A DNA stretch of 64,000 nucleotides, from NCBI GenBank assembly GCA_963792815.1, contig CAWBXR010000021.1, positions 1 to 64,000 of the forward strand. The letters run 5' to 3'. Made by a program: the position numbers and the translations under genes. The notes beneath the pieces are model-generated. The model worked only from the letters and a program-made list of their open reading frames with translations. It had not been told where the DNA came from and did no database searches. The stretch comes from JARRPM01 sp963792815. Its GTDB lineage: Bacteria; Pseudomonadota; Gammaproteobacteria; Pseudomonadales; Halieaceae. Shown piece after piece: positions 51,816 to 63,890 of this stretch (positions are counted from its first letter, which is position 1; each line of letters opens with the position of its first letter).

Positions 51816-52565
51816 ATGAAGGTTCTTGTAGCCGTTAAACGCGTTGTTGACTATAACGTCAAGGTTCGCGCTAAAGCAGATGGTAGTAATGTTGACCTGA
51901 ACAACGTCAAGATGGCTATCAATCCCTTCTGTGAAATAGCAGTAGAAGAAGCCGTACGCCTGAAAGAGGCTGGCACCGCTACTGAAGTGATCGCGGTATC
52001 GATAGGCGATAAGTCCTGCCAGGAACAGATTCGCACAGCCCTGGCGCTGGGCGCGGACCGCGGTATCCAGGTTGAGACCGACGGCCCGGTTGAGCCCCTG
52101 GTGGTAGCGAAACTGCTCAAGGGTGTGGTCGATAAAGAGCAGCCGCAACTGGTCATCCTGGGCAAGCAGTCCATCGATGGTGACAACAACCAGACCGGAC
52201 AAATGCTGGGCGCACTGGCCAACATGCCCCAGGGCACGTTCGCTTCGGAAATCTCCGTTGACGGCGACAAGCTGAATGTTACCCGGGAAGTGGATGGCGG
52301 CTTGCAGACCCTCAGCCTGAGTCTCCCGGCTGTCGTCACCACCGACCTGCGCCTGAATGAGCCGCGCTATGCCTCACTGCCCAATATCATGAAGGCCAAG
52401 AAGAAGCAGCTGGACGTATACACTCCGGAAGATCTGGGTGTATCCGTAACCACCCACCTGACCCAGGTCAAGGTAGAGCCGCCGGCCGAGCGCAAGGCTG
52501 GTATCAAGGTTGCTGATGTGGAGCAACTGGTCGACAAACTGAAGAACGAGGCGAAAGTAATCTGA
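51816..52565 (+). CDS. etfB: Electron transfer flavoprotein subunit beta
   Basis: A 249-residue EtfB, which with EtfA carries electrons from acyl-CoA dehydrogenases to ETF-QO. Diagnostic stretches: MKVLVAVKRVVDYNVKVRAK, KMAINPFCEIAVEEAVRLKEAG, GKQSIDGDNNQTGQMLGALA (nucleotide site) and VTTDLRLNEPRYASLPNIMKAKKK. TAGGGAGAATCC precedes the ATG. It overlaps etfA by one base. Confidence 0.96.
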   Translation: MKVLVAVKRVVDYNVKVRAKADGSNVDLNNVKMAINPFCEIAVEEAVRLKEAGTATEVIAVSIGDKSCQEQIRTALALGADRGIQVETDGPVEPLVVAKLLKGVVDKEQPQLVILGKQSIDGDNNQTGQMLGALANMPQGTFASEISVDGDKLNVTREVDGGLQTLSLSLPAVVTTDLRLNEPRYASLPNIMKAKKKQLDVYTPEDLGVSVTTHLTQVKVEPPAERKAGIKVADVEQLVDKLKNEAKVI

Positions 52566-53494
52566 TGAGCACTCTGGTAATTGCAGAACACGACAACAGC
52601 AGCCTGAAAGTAGCGACCCTCAATGCGGTAGCTGCCGCGCAGGCCATGGGCGGTGATATCGATATCCTGGTAGCAGGCGCGAATTGCGGTGGCGCAGCAG
52701 AAGCAGCCGCAAAGGTAGCCGGCGTGCGCAAGGTACTGGTAGCGGACAACGCAGCCTACGAACACCAGCTGGCGGAAAACGTCAGCCTGTTGATCGCTGA
52801 AGTTGGCGCGGCCTACGACAACATCATCGCGCCCGCCACTTCCAATTGTAAGAACACCATGCCCAGGGTAGCGGCCCTGCTGGACGTCGCCCAGATCTCC
52901 GAGATCACCTCGGTAGAGTCCGCCGACACTTTCAAGCGTCCTATCTACGCGGGCAACGTTATCGCCACGGTAAAGAGCACTGACGCGAAGAAAGTGATCA
53001 CCGTGCGTACCACTGCCTACGATGCGGCCCCGGCCGAGGGTGGTTCAGCCACTGTCGAAGCGGTAAGCGCGGTGCACGACGCGGGTCTTTCATCCTTCGT
53101 CGGCGAGGAAGTCGCCGTCTCCGACCGCCCCGAACTGACCTCCGCCAAGATTGTCATCTCCGGTGGTCGCGGCATGCAAAATGGCGAGAACTTCAAGCTG
53201 CTCGACGGCATCGCCGACAAGCTGGGCGCGGCCATCGGCGCCTCCCGCGCCGCCGTGGATGCGGGCTTCGTGCCGAACGATTACCAGGTCGGCCAGACCG
53301 GCAAGATCGTCGCCCCGGACCTGTACATCGCTGTCGGCATCTCCGGCGCGATCCAGCACCTGGCGGGTATGAAGGACTCCAAGGTTATCGTCGCGATCAA
53401 CAAGGACGAGGATGCACCTATTTTCCAGGTTGCCGACTATGGGCTTGTTGCAGATCTGTTCAACGCATTGCCTGAGTTGGAAGCCAAGCTGTAG
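52565..53494 (+). CDS. etfA: Electron transfer flavoprotein subunit alpha
   Basis: A 309-residue EtfA. The FAD-binding C-domain shows GGRGM, GAAIGASRAAVDAGFVPNDY, QVGQTGKIVAPDLYIAVGIS and GAIQHLAGMKDSKVIVAIN. The start overlaps the etfB stop (TGATG). A terminator follows 22 bp after the stop. Confidence 0.96.
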   Translation: MSTLVIAEHDNSSLKVATLNAVAAAQAMGGDIDILVAGANCGGAAEAAAKVAGVRKVLVADNAAYEHQLAENVSLLIAEVGAAYDNIIAPATSNCKNTMPRVAALLDVAQISEITSVESADTFKRPIYAGNVIATVKSTDAKKVITVRTTAYDAAPAEGGSATVEAVSAVHDAGLSSFVGEEVAVSDRPELTSAKIVISGGRGMQNGENFKLLDGIADKLGAAIGASRAAVDAGFVPNDYQVGQTGKIVAPDLYIAVGISGAIQHLAGMKDSKVIVAINKDEDAPIFQVADYGLVADLFNALPELEAKL

Positions 53495-53513
53495 CGTTGT
53501 AGCTTGCTTCGAA

Positions 53514-53545
53514 AGAAACCGGCCTTTGTGCCGGTTTTTTTTGGT
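53514..53545 (+). terminator. Terminator after etfBA
   Basis: The stem AACCGGC/GCCGGTT with loop CTTTGT is followed by eight T. Confidence 0.85.
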
Positions 53546-53562
53546 TTCGTGATTTGAATGAC

Positions 53563-53748
53563 GGTGATGCAGCCGGTCGCCCCCGAATCGGCCATAGCTA
53601 CGCAGGGAAATTCGGCTGCTGCGCAACTCGACCATTTTTTGCTGCGCAAAAAATTGGGACTCGAACAGTGCTCGCAGAAAGCCCCGAATTTCCCTGCTCC
53701 GCTAAGCATGGCCTGACTGATTCGGGGGCCGACCAGGCTGGCATCACC
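53563..53748 (+). repeat. Long-hairpin element, copy 1
   Basis: A 186 bp imperfect palindrome. Outer arms GGTGATGC...GGTCGCCCCCGAATC pair with GATTCGGGGGCCGACC...GCATCACC, inner arms CAGGGAAATTCGG with CCGAATTTCCCTG, and the tip CCATTTTTTGC with GCAAAAAATTGG. The conserved, poorly paired core is GCTGCTGCGCAACTCGA on one side and CTCGAACAGTGCTCGCAGAA on the other. The asymmetric CTAAGCATGGCCTGACTGA is on the right arm. Confidence 0.85.
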
Positions 53749-53939
53749 TCGTACCGGCCTATAACTCCGGCTGCCATCATTAATCGTAATTTCGGAGGGG
53801 GTTGCCCGAATCGGCTTATGCCCTGCAAACACTTGGGATGAGGCATGTCTCGACACTAAAACTCTTAAGCCCGGCTTGCGATTACCCCAGTGGAGTGAAG
53901 TACCTGTTCTTGTCAGCCGTTATTTCATTCTCGATGGGA

Positions 53940-54122
53940 AGGTGGCGGTAAGCGGATAGCCCGGATCAGTCAGGCCATGCTTAGCTCCACCGAAAAATTC
54001 GGGGCTTTCTGCGAGCACTGTTCGAGTCCCAAAAATTGCGTAGCAATTTTGGTCGAGTTGCGCAGCAGCCGAATTTCGCGGTGGAGCTATGGCCGATCCG
54101 GGCTATCCGCTTACCGCCACCT
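53940..54122 (-). repeat. Long-hairpin element, copy 2 (inverted)
   Basis: The same element in the opposite orientation. The outermost 28 bp of each arm (53940-53967 and 54095-54122) are a perfect inverted repeat, unrelated in sequence to the outer arms of copy 1. The core (TTCTGCGAGCACTGTTCGAG and TCGAGTTGCGCAGCAGC) is identical to copy 1, and the tip CCAAAAATTGC/GCAATTTTGG has changed but still pairs. The asymmetric TCAGTCAGGCCATGCTTAG is now on the left arm. Confidence 0.85.
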
Positions 54123-54187
54123 GGTTCAGGAAACAGAGATCACCAATTTGTGACGGTGTGTCTTGTTTTCTCTAGAGACGGACAATC

Positions 54188-55364
54188 CTAATCCCGCCGC
54201 AATCGATCCGAAATAGCAATCGGGGTAGGGTAGTTGAGTACCACTATGTAGGACGACACCAGCAGGGTGATAATAGTTGTCGCCTGGATCAGCAGTGAGG
54301 CCTGCTCGGAAATCAGGGCGCTGCCCACCGCCACGTAGGCGATCAGCAGCGAGAACTCACTGGACTGGCCGAGACGGAAACCCAGGTCCCAGGCCAGGGT
54401 GACGCTTTTCGCTGACGCCCTTGAGCAGGAAACGGTAAACCACCGGCTTCAGGCCCAGAACCAGGATCGAAAGCACCAGGGCGGGGGCAAGCACCTGTCC
54501 CAGAAGGGCGAGATCAAAGCGGGCGCCCACCGAGAAGAAAAACAGAATCAGGAAAAAATCCCGCAGGGGTTTCAGGTTGACCGCTATGTACTGGGAGATC
54601 GGGCTGGTGGCGATGGTGATACCCGCGATGAAAGCGCCGATTTCCTCCGACAGCCCAAGCACCTTTGCGCCCTCAGCCAGACCAAGGCACCAGCCGATGG
54701 CGAGGAGGAAAATGTACTCATGAAATCGGTCAAACCGGGCGATGAGCGGCAGCAGGACATAGCGTACCGCGAGCAGGGCGGCCCCCGCCAGCAGCGGCAG
54801 GCTGAGCAGCGAGTAGACCAGATTCAGGCCCGCGGCATCGGTGTTGCCCGGAGCCGCGCTCAGCAACACCATGAGGACCACGATGGCCAGCAGATCCTGC
54901 AGCAATAGCAGGCCGATCATCAGTTCGCCGATGTGGCGGTGGTGCAACACGGTTGTGGGAAGCAGCTTGATGCCGATGATGGTGGAGGAGAACATCATCG
55001 CGGCGCCGGTTATCATTGCGTCAGTTGTGTTGAAGCCGAACAACCGGGCGACACCGAAGCCCATGGCTAGAAAAACTATGGAACTGAACACCGCCACCAC
55101 GATGGATTTTCGCAGGGTAGACCACAATGCCTGGGGCTGCATATCGAGCCCCAACAGGAACAGCAGGAAAATGATTCCGACGTGGCCGATATCCGACAGC
55201 AGGCTCAGGTCCTTTACCAGGGACATGCCGTAGGGGCCTATGCAGGCGCCCAGGGCGATATAGGCGATGATCAGGGGCTGGCGGGTGTAAAGCGCCAGCG
55301 AGGCGAAAATGGCCGCCCCGGTAAAGATCAGGAAGAAGGAGAAAGTGACGCTGCTTAATTCCAT
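54188..55364 (-). CDS. CPA2 cation:proton antiporter, frameshifted
   Basis: A KefB/YbaL-type monovalent cation:proton antiporter-2 membrane domain of about 392 residues, with about 11-12 helices: GACIGPYGM, HVGIIFLLFLLGLDM, LLLLQDLLAIVVLMVLL and LGLSEEIGAFIAGITIATSP. The frame from 55364 leaves the family at residue ~318 and stops at 54357. The neighbouring frame continues as TLAWDLGFRLGQSSEFSLLI, then an IATTIITLL-like last helix and a stop at 54188. One extra base in the AAAA run (plus-strand TTTT at 54406-54409) explains the break. No regulatory RCK domain follows. Either a sequencing error or a real pseudogene. Confidence 0.8.
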
Positions 55365-55436
55365 TTAACGGCTTGTTCCCTGTTTGCCAGCGAGCAGTGT
55401 ATCAAGCAAGTTCGCTGTTGAGACAGGCCCGGTTGA

Positions 55437-55904
55437 TCAACTCCTGCGCCGGAATAGCGGAAGTGGCTGGTCGATGCCGGCCTGGTAGGACTCGCTGAAA
55501 TCATTCAGCCCGGCGAGAGCATCTTCAAGGCGGGCATCCTCAGTCGGCTGGAAGGCGTCGAAGCCACAGCGGCGCAGGTAGGTCATCTGATCGCGAATAA
55601 AATGCCCGCAGGCCCGCAGTTCTCCGGTAAAGCCGCGCTCGCGCAGCTCACGCCCGTAGGAAAATCCCCGCCCGTCGGTGAAAACAGGGAAGTTGATGGC
55701 TATCATGGGGATCTGCTCGAGATGCTCGAACAGCGGGTCCGGGGCCTGGCCTGGCTCAAGAATGACAGACCGACCGGATTTTTGCTCCAAGTTCAGCCAC
55801 TGGTCAAGGCTCAGGACATGACCCTCGCCAACGGTGGTTGCTTCGGGGTCAGCCGGCAGCCAGCTGTCTTCGACAATGATGCCCTGTTTAATCAGCCTTG
55901 GCAT
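55437..55904 (-). CDS. DUF934 protein, sulfite-reductase partner
   Basis: A 155-residue DUF934 protein: LSLDQWLNLEQ, INFPVFTDGRGFSYGRELRERGFTGELRACGHFIRDQ and MTYLRRCGFDAF are diagnostic. The family is nearly always next to cysI-type sulfite reductase and is thought to assist it, perhaps in electron supply; the biochemical role is not settled. Its start lies inside the last codons of cysI (17 bp overlap), so the two are translationally coupled. Confidence 0.92.
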   Translation of the reverse strand: MPRLIKQGIIVEDSWLPADPEATTVGEGHVLSLDQWLNLEQKSGRSVILEPGQAPDPLFEHLEQIPMIAINFPVFTDGRGFSYGRELRERGFTGELRACGHFIRDQMTYLRRCGFDAFQPTEDARLEDALAGLNDFSESYQAGIDQPLPLFRRRS

Positions 55905-57552
55905 ATACGCGCTCCTTGAATGGCTCTATCCCCACGCGCCGATAGGTATTGAGGAATATTTCGTCGCCCTCGCGCAAATCAAGGTAGGTGGAGAGCAGCT
56001 TTTCGATGACATCGGGCATGTCCTGCTGACTGAAGGAGGGCCCGAGGATTTTACCGATGGACGCATCCTTGGCCTGGCTGCCGCCCAGGCACACCTGGTA
56101 GAACTCCTCGCCCTTCTTGTCGACCCCGAGAATACCGATGTGACCGATATGATGGTGACCACAGGCGTTCATGCAGCCGCTGATATTCAGTTCTATCGGG
56201 CCCAGGTCGTAGAGATAATCCAGGTCGTTGAAGCGCGACTGGATGGCCTCGGCCACTGGTATCGACTTGGCGTTGGCCAGCGAGCAGTAGTCACCTCCCG
56301 GGCAGCAGATCATGTCGGTGAGGTAGCCGTGGTTGGGCGTTGCGAGGCCGGCGCCTTGCAGGCGTTGCCACAGCGAGTAAAGCTGGTCCATCTTCACATC
56401 GGCCAACACCATGTTCTGCTGGTGAGTGGTGCGGATCTCACCGAAGGAAAATTCGTCGGCGAGGTCGGCTATCAGCTCCAGCTGGGCGTCGGTAATGTCA
56501 CCGGGTGCATAGCCGGTAGCCTTGAGGGAGAGGTTGACGATTCGATGCCCTGCCACCCGGTGCTCCACCGTGTTGCGCTTCACCCAGTTGCCGAAAATCG
56601 GGTCGGCCTCGGATTGCCGGGCCAGGCCCGCCCGCGCTGAAGCGTCATCCAGGTTGGGGTAGGGCGGTTCCGTAAAGAAGGACTTGGCCCGGTCGATTTC
56701 AGCGTCAGTCAGGGTTGTGGGTCCGTTCTTCAGCAGTTCCCACTCCTGTTCGACAGCCTCGCGGAAGGCGTCCACACCCATCGCTTTTACCAGTATCTTG
56801 ATTCTTGCCTTGTACTTGTTGTCCCTGCGGCCGTTCTGGTTGTAGACCCTCAAAATGGCCTCCAGGTAGGTCAGCAGGTGCTTCTTTTCCAGCCAGTCAC
56901 AGATCACCGAACCGATCACCGGGGTCCGCCCGAGGCCGCCGCCTGCGAGGATCCTGCAGCCGATTTCGCCGCTGTCGTTGGCGACCAGCTCGACGCCGAT
57001 GTCGTGGGCGTGGATGGCCGCGCGGTCCTCGCTCGTGCCGCAGACGGCAATCTTGAACTTGCGCGGAAGAAAAGCGAATTCCGGGTGCAGGGTGGACCAC
57101 TGCCGGATGATTTCACAGTAGGGCCGGGGGTCTTCAAGCTCGTCGGTGGCAACGCCCGCGTACTGGTCCGTGGTGGTATTGCGAATACAATTGCCACTGG
57201 TCTGTATCGCGTGCATCTGCACGCTGGCCAGTTCAGCCAGGATATCGGGTACTTCTTCCAGCTGGGGCCAGTTGAGCTGGATATTCTGGCGGGTACTGAC
57301 GTGAGCATAGCCCTTGTCGAACACCCGGGTGATCTCCGCCAGCTTGCGCAGCTGGCTGCTGTTGAGCAGGCCGTAAGGTACGGCGATCCGAAGCATGGGG
57401 GCCAGTCGCTGCAGGTAGAGCCCGTTTTGCAGGCGCAGCGGCAGAAACTCACCCTCGGTCAGCTTGCCTGCGAGGAAACGCTCTGTCTGGCCGCGAAACT
57501 GGGCCACTCTCTCGTCGACGATGGTCTGGTCGTACTGGTCGTAAACGTACAT
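55888..57552 (-). CDS. cysI: Nitrite/sulfite reductase hemoprotein (CysI type)
   Basis: A 554-residue sirohaem/4Fe-4S reductase that reduces sulfite to sulfide for cysteine. Cluster ligands lie in CCPGGDYCSLANAKSIPVAEAI and ISGCMNACGHHHIG; substrate-binding Arg/Lys are in YAHVSTRQNIQLNWP and RRDNKYKARIKIL. It is very close in layout to the P. aeruginosa protein (MYVYDxYDQ start). I took the ATG at 57552; the preceding codon is TTG. DUF934 follows. Confidence 0.94.
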   Translation of the reverse strand: MYVYDQYDQTIVDERVAQFRGQTERFLAGKLTEGEFLPLRLQNGLYLQRLAPMLRIAVPYGLLNSSQLRKLAEITRVFDKGYAHVSTRQNIQLNWPQLEEVPDILAELASVQMHAIQTSGNCIRNTTTDQYAGVATDELEDPRPYCEIIRQWSTLHPEFAFLPRKFKIAVCGTSEDRAAIHAHDIGVELVANDSGEIGCRILAGGGLGRTPVIGSVICDWLEKKHLLTYLEAILRVYNQNGRRDNKYKARIKILVKAMGVDAFREAVEQEWELLKNGPTTLTDAEIDRAKSFFTEPPYPNLDDASARAGLARQSEADPIFGNWVKRNTVEHRVAGHRIVNLSLKATGYAPGDITDAQLELIADLADEFSFGEIRTTHQQNMVLADVKMDQLYSLWQRLQGAGLATPNHGYLTDMICCPGGDYCSLANAKSIPVAEAIQSRFNDLDYLYDLGPIELNISGCMNACGHHHIGHIGILGVDKKGEEFYQVCLGGSQAKDASIGKILGPSFSQQDMPDVIEKLLSTYLDLREGDEIFLNTYRRVGIEPFKERVYAKAD

Positions 57553-57708
57553 CAAAATATCCTGCTGCTATGGTTCCTGGGCTATACCCGAGCGCCGGGG
57601 GCCGATACATTACCAGAAATGCCCCGGCAGTAATTAGTAAGAAAATTTATAAGGTTAGAACTCCAGCGGCCAGTCTGAAACGGGCTTCCAGCCGGTTTCG
57701 GGCAATGC

Positions 57709-57736
57709 TTGGGAATGTCCCTGATACTGCTATAAT
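57709..57736 (+). promoter_or_regulatory. Promoter of the 40-residue protein gene
   Basis: TTGGGA (57709-57714), 16 bases, TATAAT (57731-57736). It would give a leader of about 28 bases before the ATG at 57772. Confidence 0.65.
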
Positions 57737-57771
57737 GCGCTGTTTCAATTACCCCTACCCCGGAGAGAACA

Positions 57772-57894
57772 ATGTCTGACAAGTTGAACAATGAACGTGA
57801 AGCAGATGGCGCGGCCGATGCCATCGCCGTGACCGCCGTAATCGGGGTCATAGTGCTGGCCATGTATATCTGGTTGTCCGGCATGCCGAGTTAA
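57772..57894 (+). CDS. 40-residue single-TM small protein
   Basis: A 40-residue protein: polar start MSDKLNNEREADGAADAI, then one membrane helix (AVTAVIGVIVLAMYIWLSG) and a short tail. GGAGAG lies 6 bases before the ATG and a near-consensus promoter stands upstream, so expression is likely although the gene is below normal ORF cut-offs. It stands alone between divergent cysI and convergent DUF2970/metH. Function unknown. Confidence 0.7.
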   Translation: MSDKLNNEREADGAADAIAVTAVIGVIVLAMYIWLSGMPS

Positions 57895-57924
57895 GGGCCT
57901 GGGGGCTGGACCCGGCCGTCCGGC

Positions 57925-58167
57925 TCAGTCCCCGCTACCTTTCAGCACCAGTTGCACTACCGTGAAAACGGTGCCGATAAACAGCAGTGTAAAAATAATG
58001 CCAGCTGCGATAAATACGCCCAGCCTGCCCTGTTTGAAATCCCTTTCCCTGTTTTTACTGCTCTGAACACCCAGGCCCGCAGCCATAACGCTGCTGACAA
58101 CCTGCAAGGGGTTAAGCGACTTGTCGCTTTTTTGCTCTTGTTCTTCCTTGTTTTCCTGTTCCGCCAT
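57925..58167 (-). CDS. DUF2970 small membrane protein
   Basis: An 80-residue DUF2970 protein: charged N-terminus (EQENKEEQEQKSDKS), the conserved LNPLQVVSSVMAAGLGVQSSKNRERDF, and one membrane helix (LGVFIAAGIIFTLLFIGTVFTVV). I chose the ATG at 58167, after GAGGAGCCGGTG. It lies 13 bp after metH on the same strand. Role unknown. Confidence 0.87.
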   Translation of the reverse strand: MAEQENKEEQEQKSDKSLNPLQVVSSVMAAGLGVQSSKNRERDFKQGRLGVFIAAGIIFTLLFIGTVFTVVQLVLKGSGD

Positions 58168-58180
58168 CACCGGCTCCTCG

Positions 58181-61873
<3,693 letters not shown>

Positions 61874-61995
61874 GGTCTGTCCAGGTTTCTGAGGCGGGAG
61901 CGGCGCGGCGCTCCTGCTGAAAAAGCTGGCTAGTCTAGCAGATTGGCGGGCGGCCAGCAGGTGGTGCTCGCGTTTTTGTGAACAAGTTTGTTAGA

Positions 61996-62019
61996 ATACC
62001 TGAGTATTTTACTCGGAAT
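61996..62019 (+). promoter_or_regulatory. IscR type 1-like site upstream of nfuA
   Basis: Imperfect palindrome with left half ATACCTGAGT, spacer ATTTT and right half ACTCGGAAT, close to the type 1 IscR box. It ends 10 bases before the nfuA ATG and overlaps the likely start region, so it would act as a repressor site. Confidence 0.6.
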
Positions 62020-62029
62020 GGAATTTTCG

Positions 62030-62605
62030 ATGGTCACCATCACTGAATCAGCCCAGGACTACCTCGCAGAACTGCTGTCAAAACAGGAGGATGCGCTCGG
62101 TGTAAGGGTGTTTATCAACCAGCCCGGCACTGCGAAGGCGGAGACCTGTATCGCCTACTGTCGCGACGGTGACCTGCAGGAAGGGGACGAAGAGCGTGAG
62201 CTCAAGGGCTTCAAGGCCTGGTTTGATGCGCGCAGCCTGCCGTTCCTGGAAGACGCACTGGTCGACTACTCCAAGGACCGGATGGGTGGCCAGCTCACCA
62301 TCAAGGCGCCCAATGCCAAGATGCCCCGGGTGGACGCGGACAGCCCGCTCGAAGACCGGATCAATTATGTTTTGTACAACGAGATCAACCCCTCGCTGGC
62401 GGCCCACGGCGGTGAGGTGAGCCTGGTGGAAGTGACTGATGATCTCTACGCGATATTGCGCTTTGGCGGTGGCTGCCAGGGGTGCAGCGCGGTGGACATG
62501 ACGCTCAAGAGCGGCGTGGAGAAAACCCTGCTGGAACAGCTGCCCCAGTTAAAGGGTGTGCGCGATATGACAGACCACAGCGACCGCTCCCAGGCCTATT
62601 ATTGA
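62030..62605 (+). CDS. nfuA: Fe/S biogenesis protein NfuA
   Basis: A 191-residue NfuA, a carrier that delivers 4Fe-4S clusters to apo-proteins. An A-type-like N-domain without the Cys ligands (MVTITESAQDYLAELLSKQEDALGVRVFI) precedes the Nfu domain with the cluster motif GGGCQGCSAVDMTLKSGVE. I chose the ATG at 62030; the frame is open from 61988, but the earlier part covers the IscR-like site. It is divergent from metH. Confidence 0.94.
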   Translation: MVTITESAQDYLAELLSKQEDALGVRVFINQPGTAKAETCIAYCRDGDLQEGDEERELKGFKAWFDARSLPFLEDALVDYSKDRMGGQLTIKAPNAKMPRVDADSPLEDRINYVLYNEINPSLAAHGGEVSLVEVTDDLYAILRFGGGCQGCSAVDMTLKSGVEKTLLEQLPQLKGVRDMTDHSDRSQAYY

Positions 62606-62640
62606 GCCTCGGGCAGCGGCATCCCCCGTGCCCAGGCAGA

Positions 62641-62662
62641 GCCTGTCCTGATCAGGACAGGC
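62641..62662. repeat. Perfect 22 bp palindrome over the aroG stop
   Basis: GCCTGTCCTGA joined to TCAGGACAGGC, self-complementary throughout. It covers the last codons of the DAHP synthase gene and the 3' region of nfuA. It may act as a two-way terminator, but no T-run follows. Confidence 0.5.
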
Positions 62663-63725
62663 GCCCGGGCAACACCGATTTCACTTTTTCCCGCATGGCG
62701 CGCAGGCACTGTTCCGTCGCTGCCCAGTCAATGCAGCCATCGGTAACCGAGACGCCGTAGGCGAGCTCCTCCAGGTTGGCCGGGATCGACTGGCTGCCCG
62801 CATTGATATTGCTTTCAATCATCAGACCGACAATGGACTTGTTGCCCTCGAGAATCTGGTTGGCCACGTTCTCAACGACCAGTGGTTGCAGTTCGGGCTG
62901 TTTGTTGCTGTTGGCATGGCTGCAGTCGACCATGATATTGCAGGGTACGCGGGCCTTCTCCAGGGCCTCTTCGCACAGGCGAATATGCACTGAATCGTAG
63001 TTCGGGCCAGCGCTGCCGCCGCGCAGCACAATATGGCCGTAAGGGTTGCCGCGGGTGGTGAAGACCGCAACCTGGCCTTCGCTGTTGATTCCCAGGAAAC
63101 GGTGGGGTTTGGCGACCGAATTGAGGGCGTTGGTAGCTACCGTCAGGCCGCCGTCCGTGCCGTTCTTGAAACCCACCGGTGACGACAGTCCACTGGCCAT
63201 TTCACGATGGGTCTGGGACTCGGTAGTGCGGGCGCCAATGGCGCTCCAGCTGATCAGGTCCTGGAGGTATTGCGGTGAAATCGGGTCCAGTGCTTCGGTG
63301 GATGTGGGCAGGCCCAGCTCGAGTATGTCCAGCAGCAGCTGGCGGCCAATATGCAGCCCCTCTTCGATTTTGAAGGAATCATCCAGGTGCGGGTCATTGA
63401 TCAGCCCCTTCCACCCCACTGTCGTGCGCGGTTTCTCGAAATACACGCGCATGACTATATACAGCGTGTCGGACAGTTCATCCGCCAGGGCTTTCAGCCT
63501 GCGGGCGTAGTCCATTGCCGCTGCCGGGTCATGGATAGAACAGGGGCCGACCACCACGAAAAACCGATGGTCCTTGCGATCCAGAATATCCTGGATTACC
63601 TTGCGGCTGCCAGTGACCACGTCGTGGACGCGGTTCGACATCGGCAAGGCGCGCTTCAGTTGCTCTGGCGTGACCAGTACGTCCTGCGATCCGACATTGA
63701 CATTGTGGACTTCGATATTGCTCAT
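62652..63725 (-). CDS. 3-deoxy-7-phosphoheptulonate synthase (class I)
   Basis: A 357-residue AroF/G/H-type DAHP synthase, the entry to aromatic amino-acid synthesis. Diagnostic motifs: VVVGPCSIHDPAAAMDYA, MRVYFEKPRTTVGWKGLINDP, IGARTTESQTHREMASGLS, GFKNGTDG and IMVDCSHANSNKQ. Which allosteric form (Phe, Tyr or Trp) cannot be told by eye. It is convergent with nfuA. Confidence 0.95.
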   Translation of the reverse strand: MSNIEVHNVNVGSQDVLVTPEQLKRALPMSNRVHDVVTGSRKVIQDILDRKDHRFFVVVGPCSIHDPAAAMDYARRLKALADELSDTLYIVMRVYFEKPRTTVGWKGLINDPHLDDSFKIEEGLHIGRQLLLDILELGLPTSTEALDPISPQYLQDLISWSAIGARTTESQTHREMASGLSSPVGFKNGTDGGLTVATNALNSVAKPHRFLGINSEGQVAVFTTRGNPYGHIVLRGGSAGPNYDSVHIRLCEEALEKARVPCNIMVDCSHANSNKQPELQPLVVENVANQILEGNKSIVGLMIESNINAGSQSIPANLEELAYGVSVTDGCIDWAATEQCLRAMREKVKSVLPGRLS

Positions 63726-63890
63726 CGGTAGTTACCTGATACAGTCATTCTCATTCCCGGCCTGCCGTTATGTACCCGGAAACGGGGCCGGTGCCCGGCG
63801 TAGGGGGCGGAATTCTATAGCACTGGGGCCACATTGGGTAGGCACCGCTGCCCGACGGGCGATGGTGCGGAAACAGGCAAGGAGGGACGA

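Noticed and set aside
53554..53841. Short ORFs across the hairpin elements
   Set aside because: The frames on both strands exist only because the palindromes lack stops; none has a ribosome site or protein-like sequence.
61874..62000. Cobalamin riboswitch upstream of metH
   Set aside because: Only about 120 bp separate metH from the nfuA control region, with no B12-box-like sequence or space for the fold.
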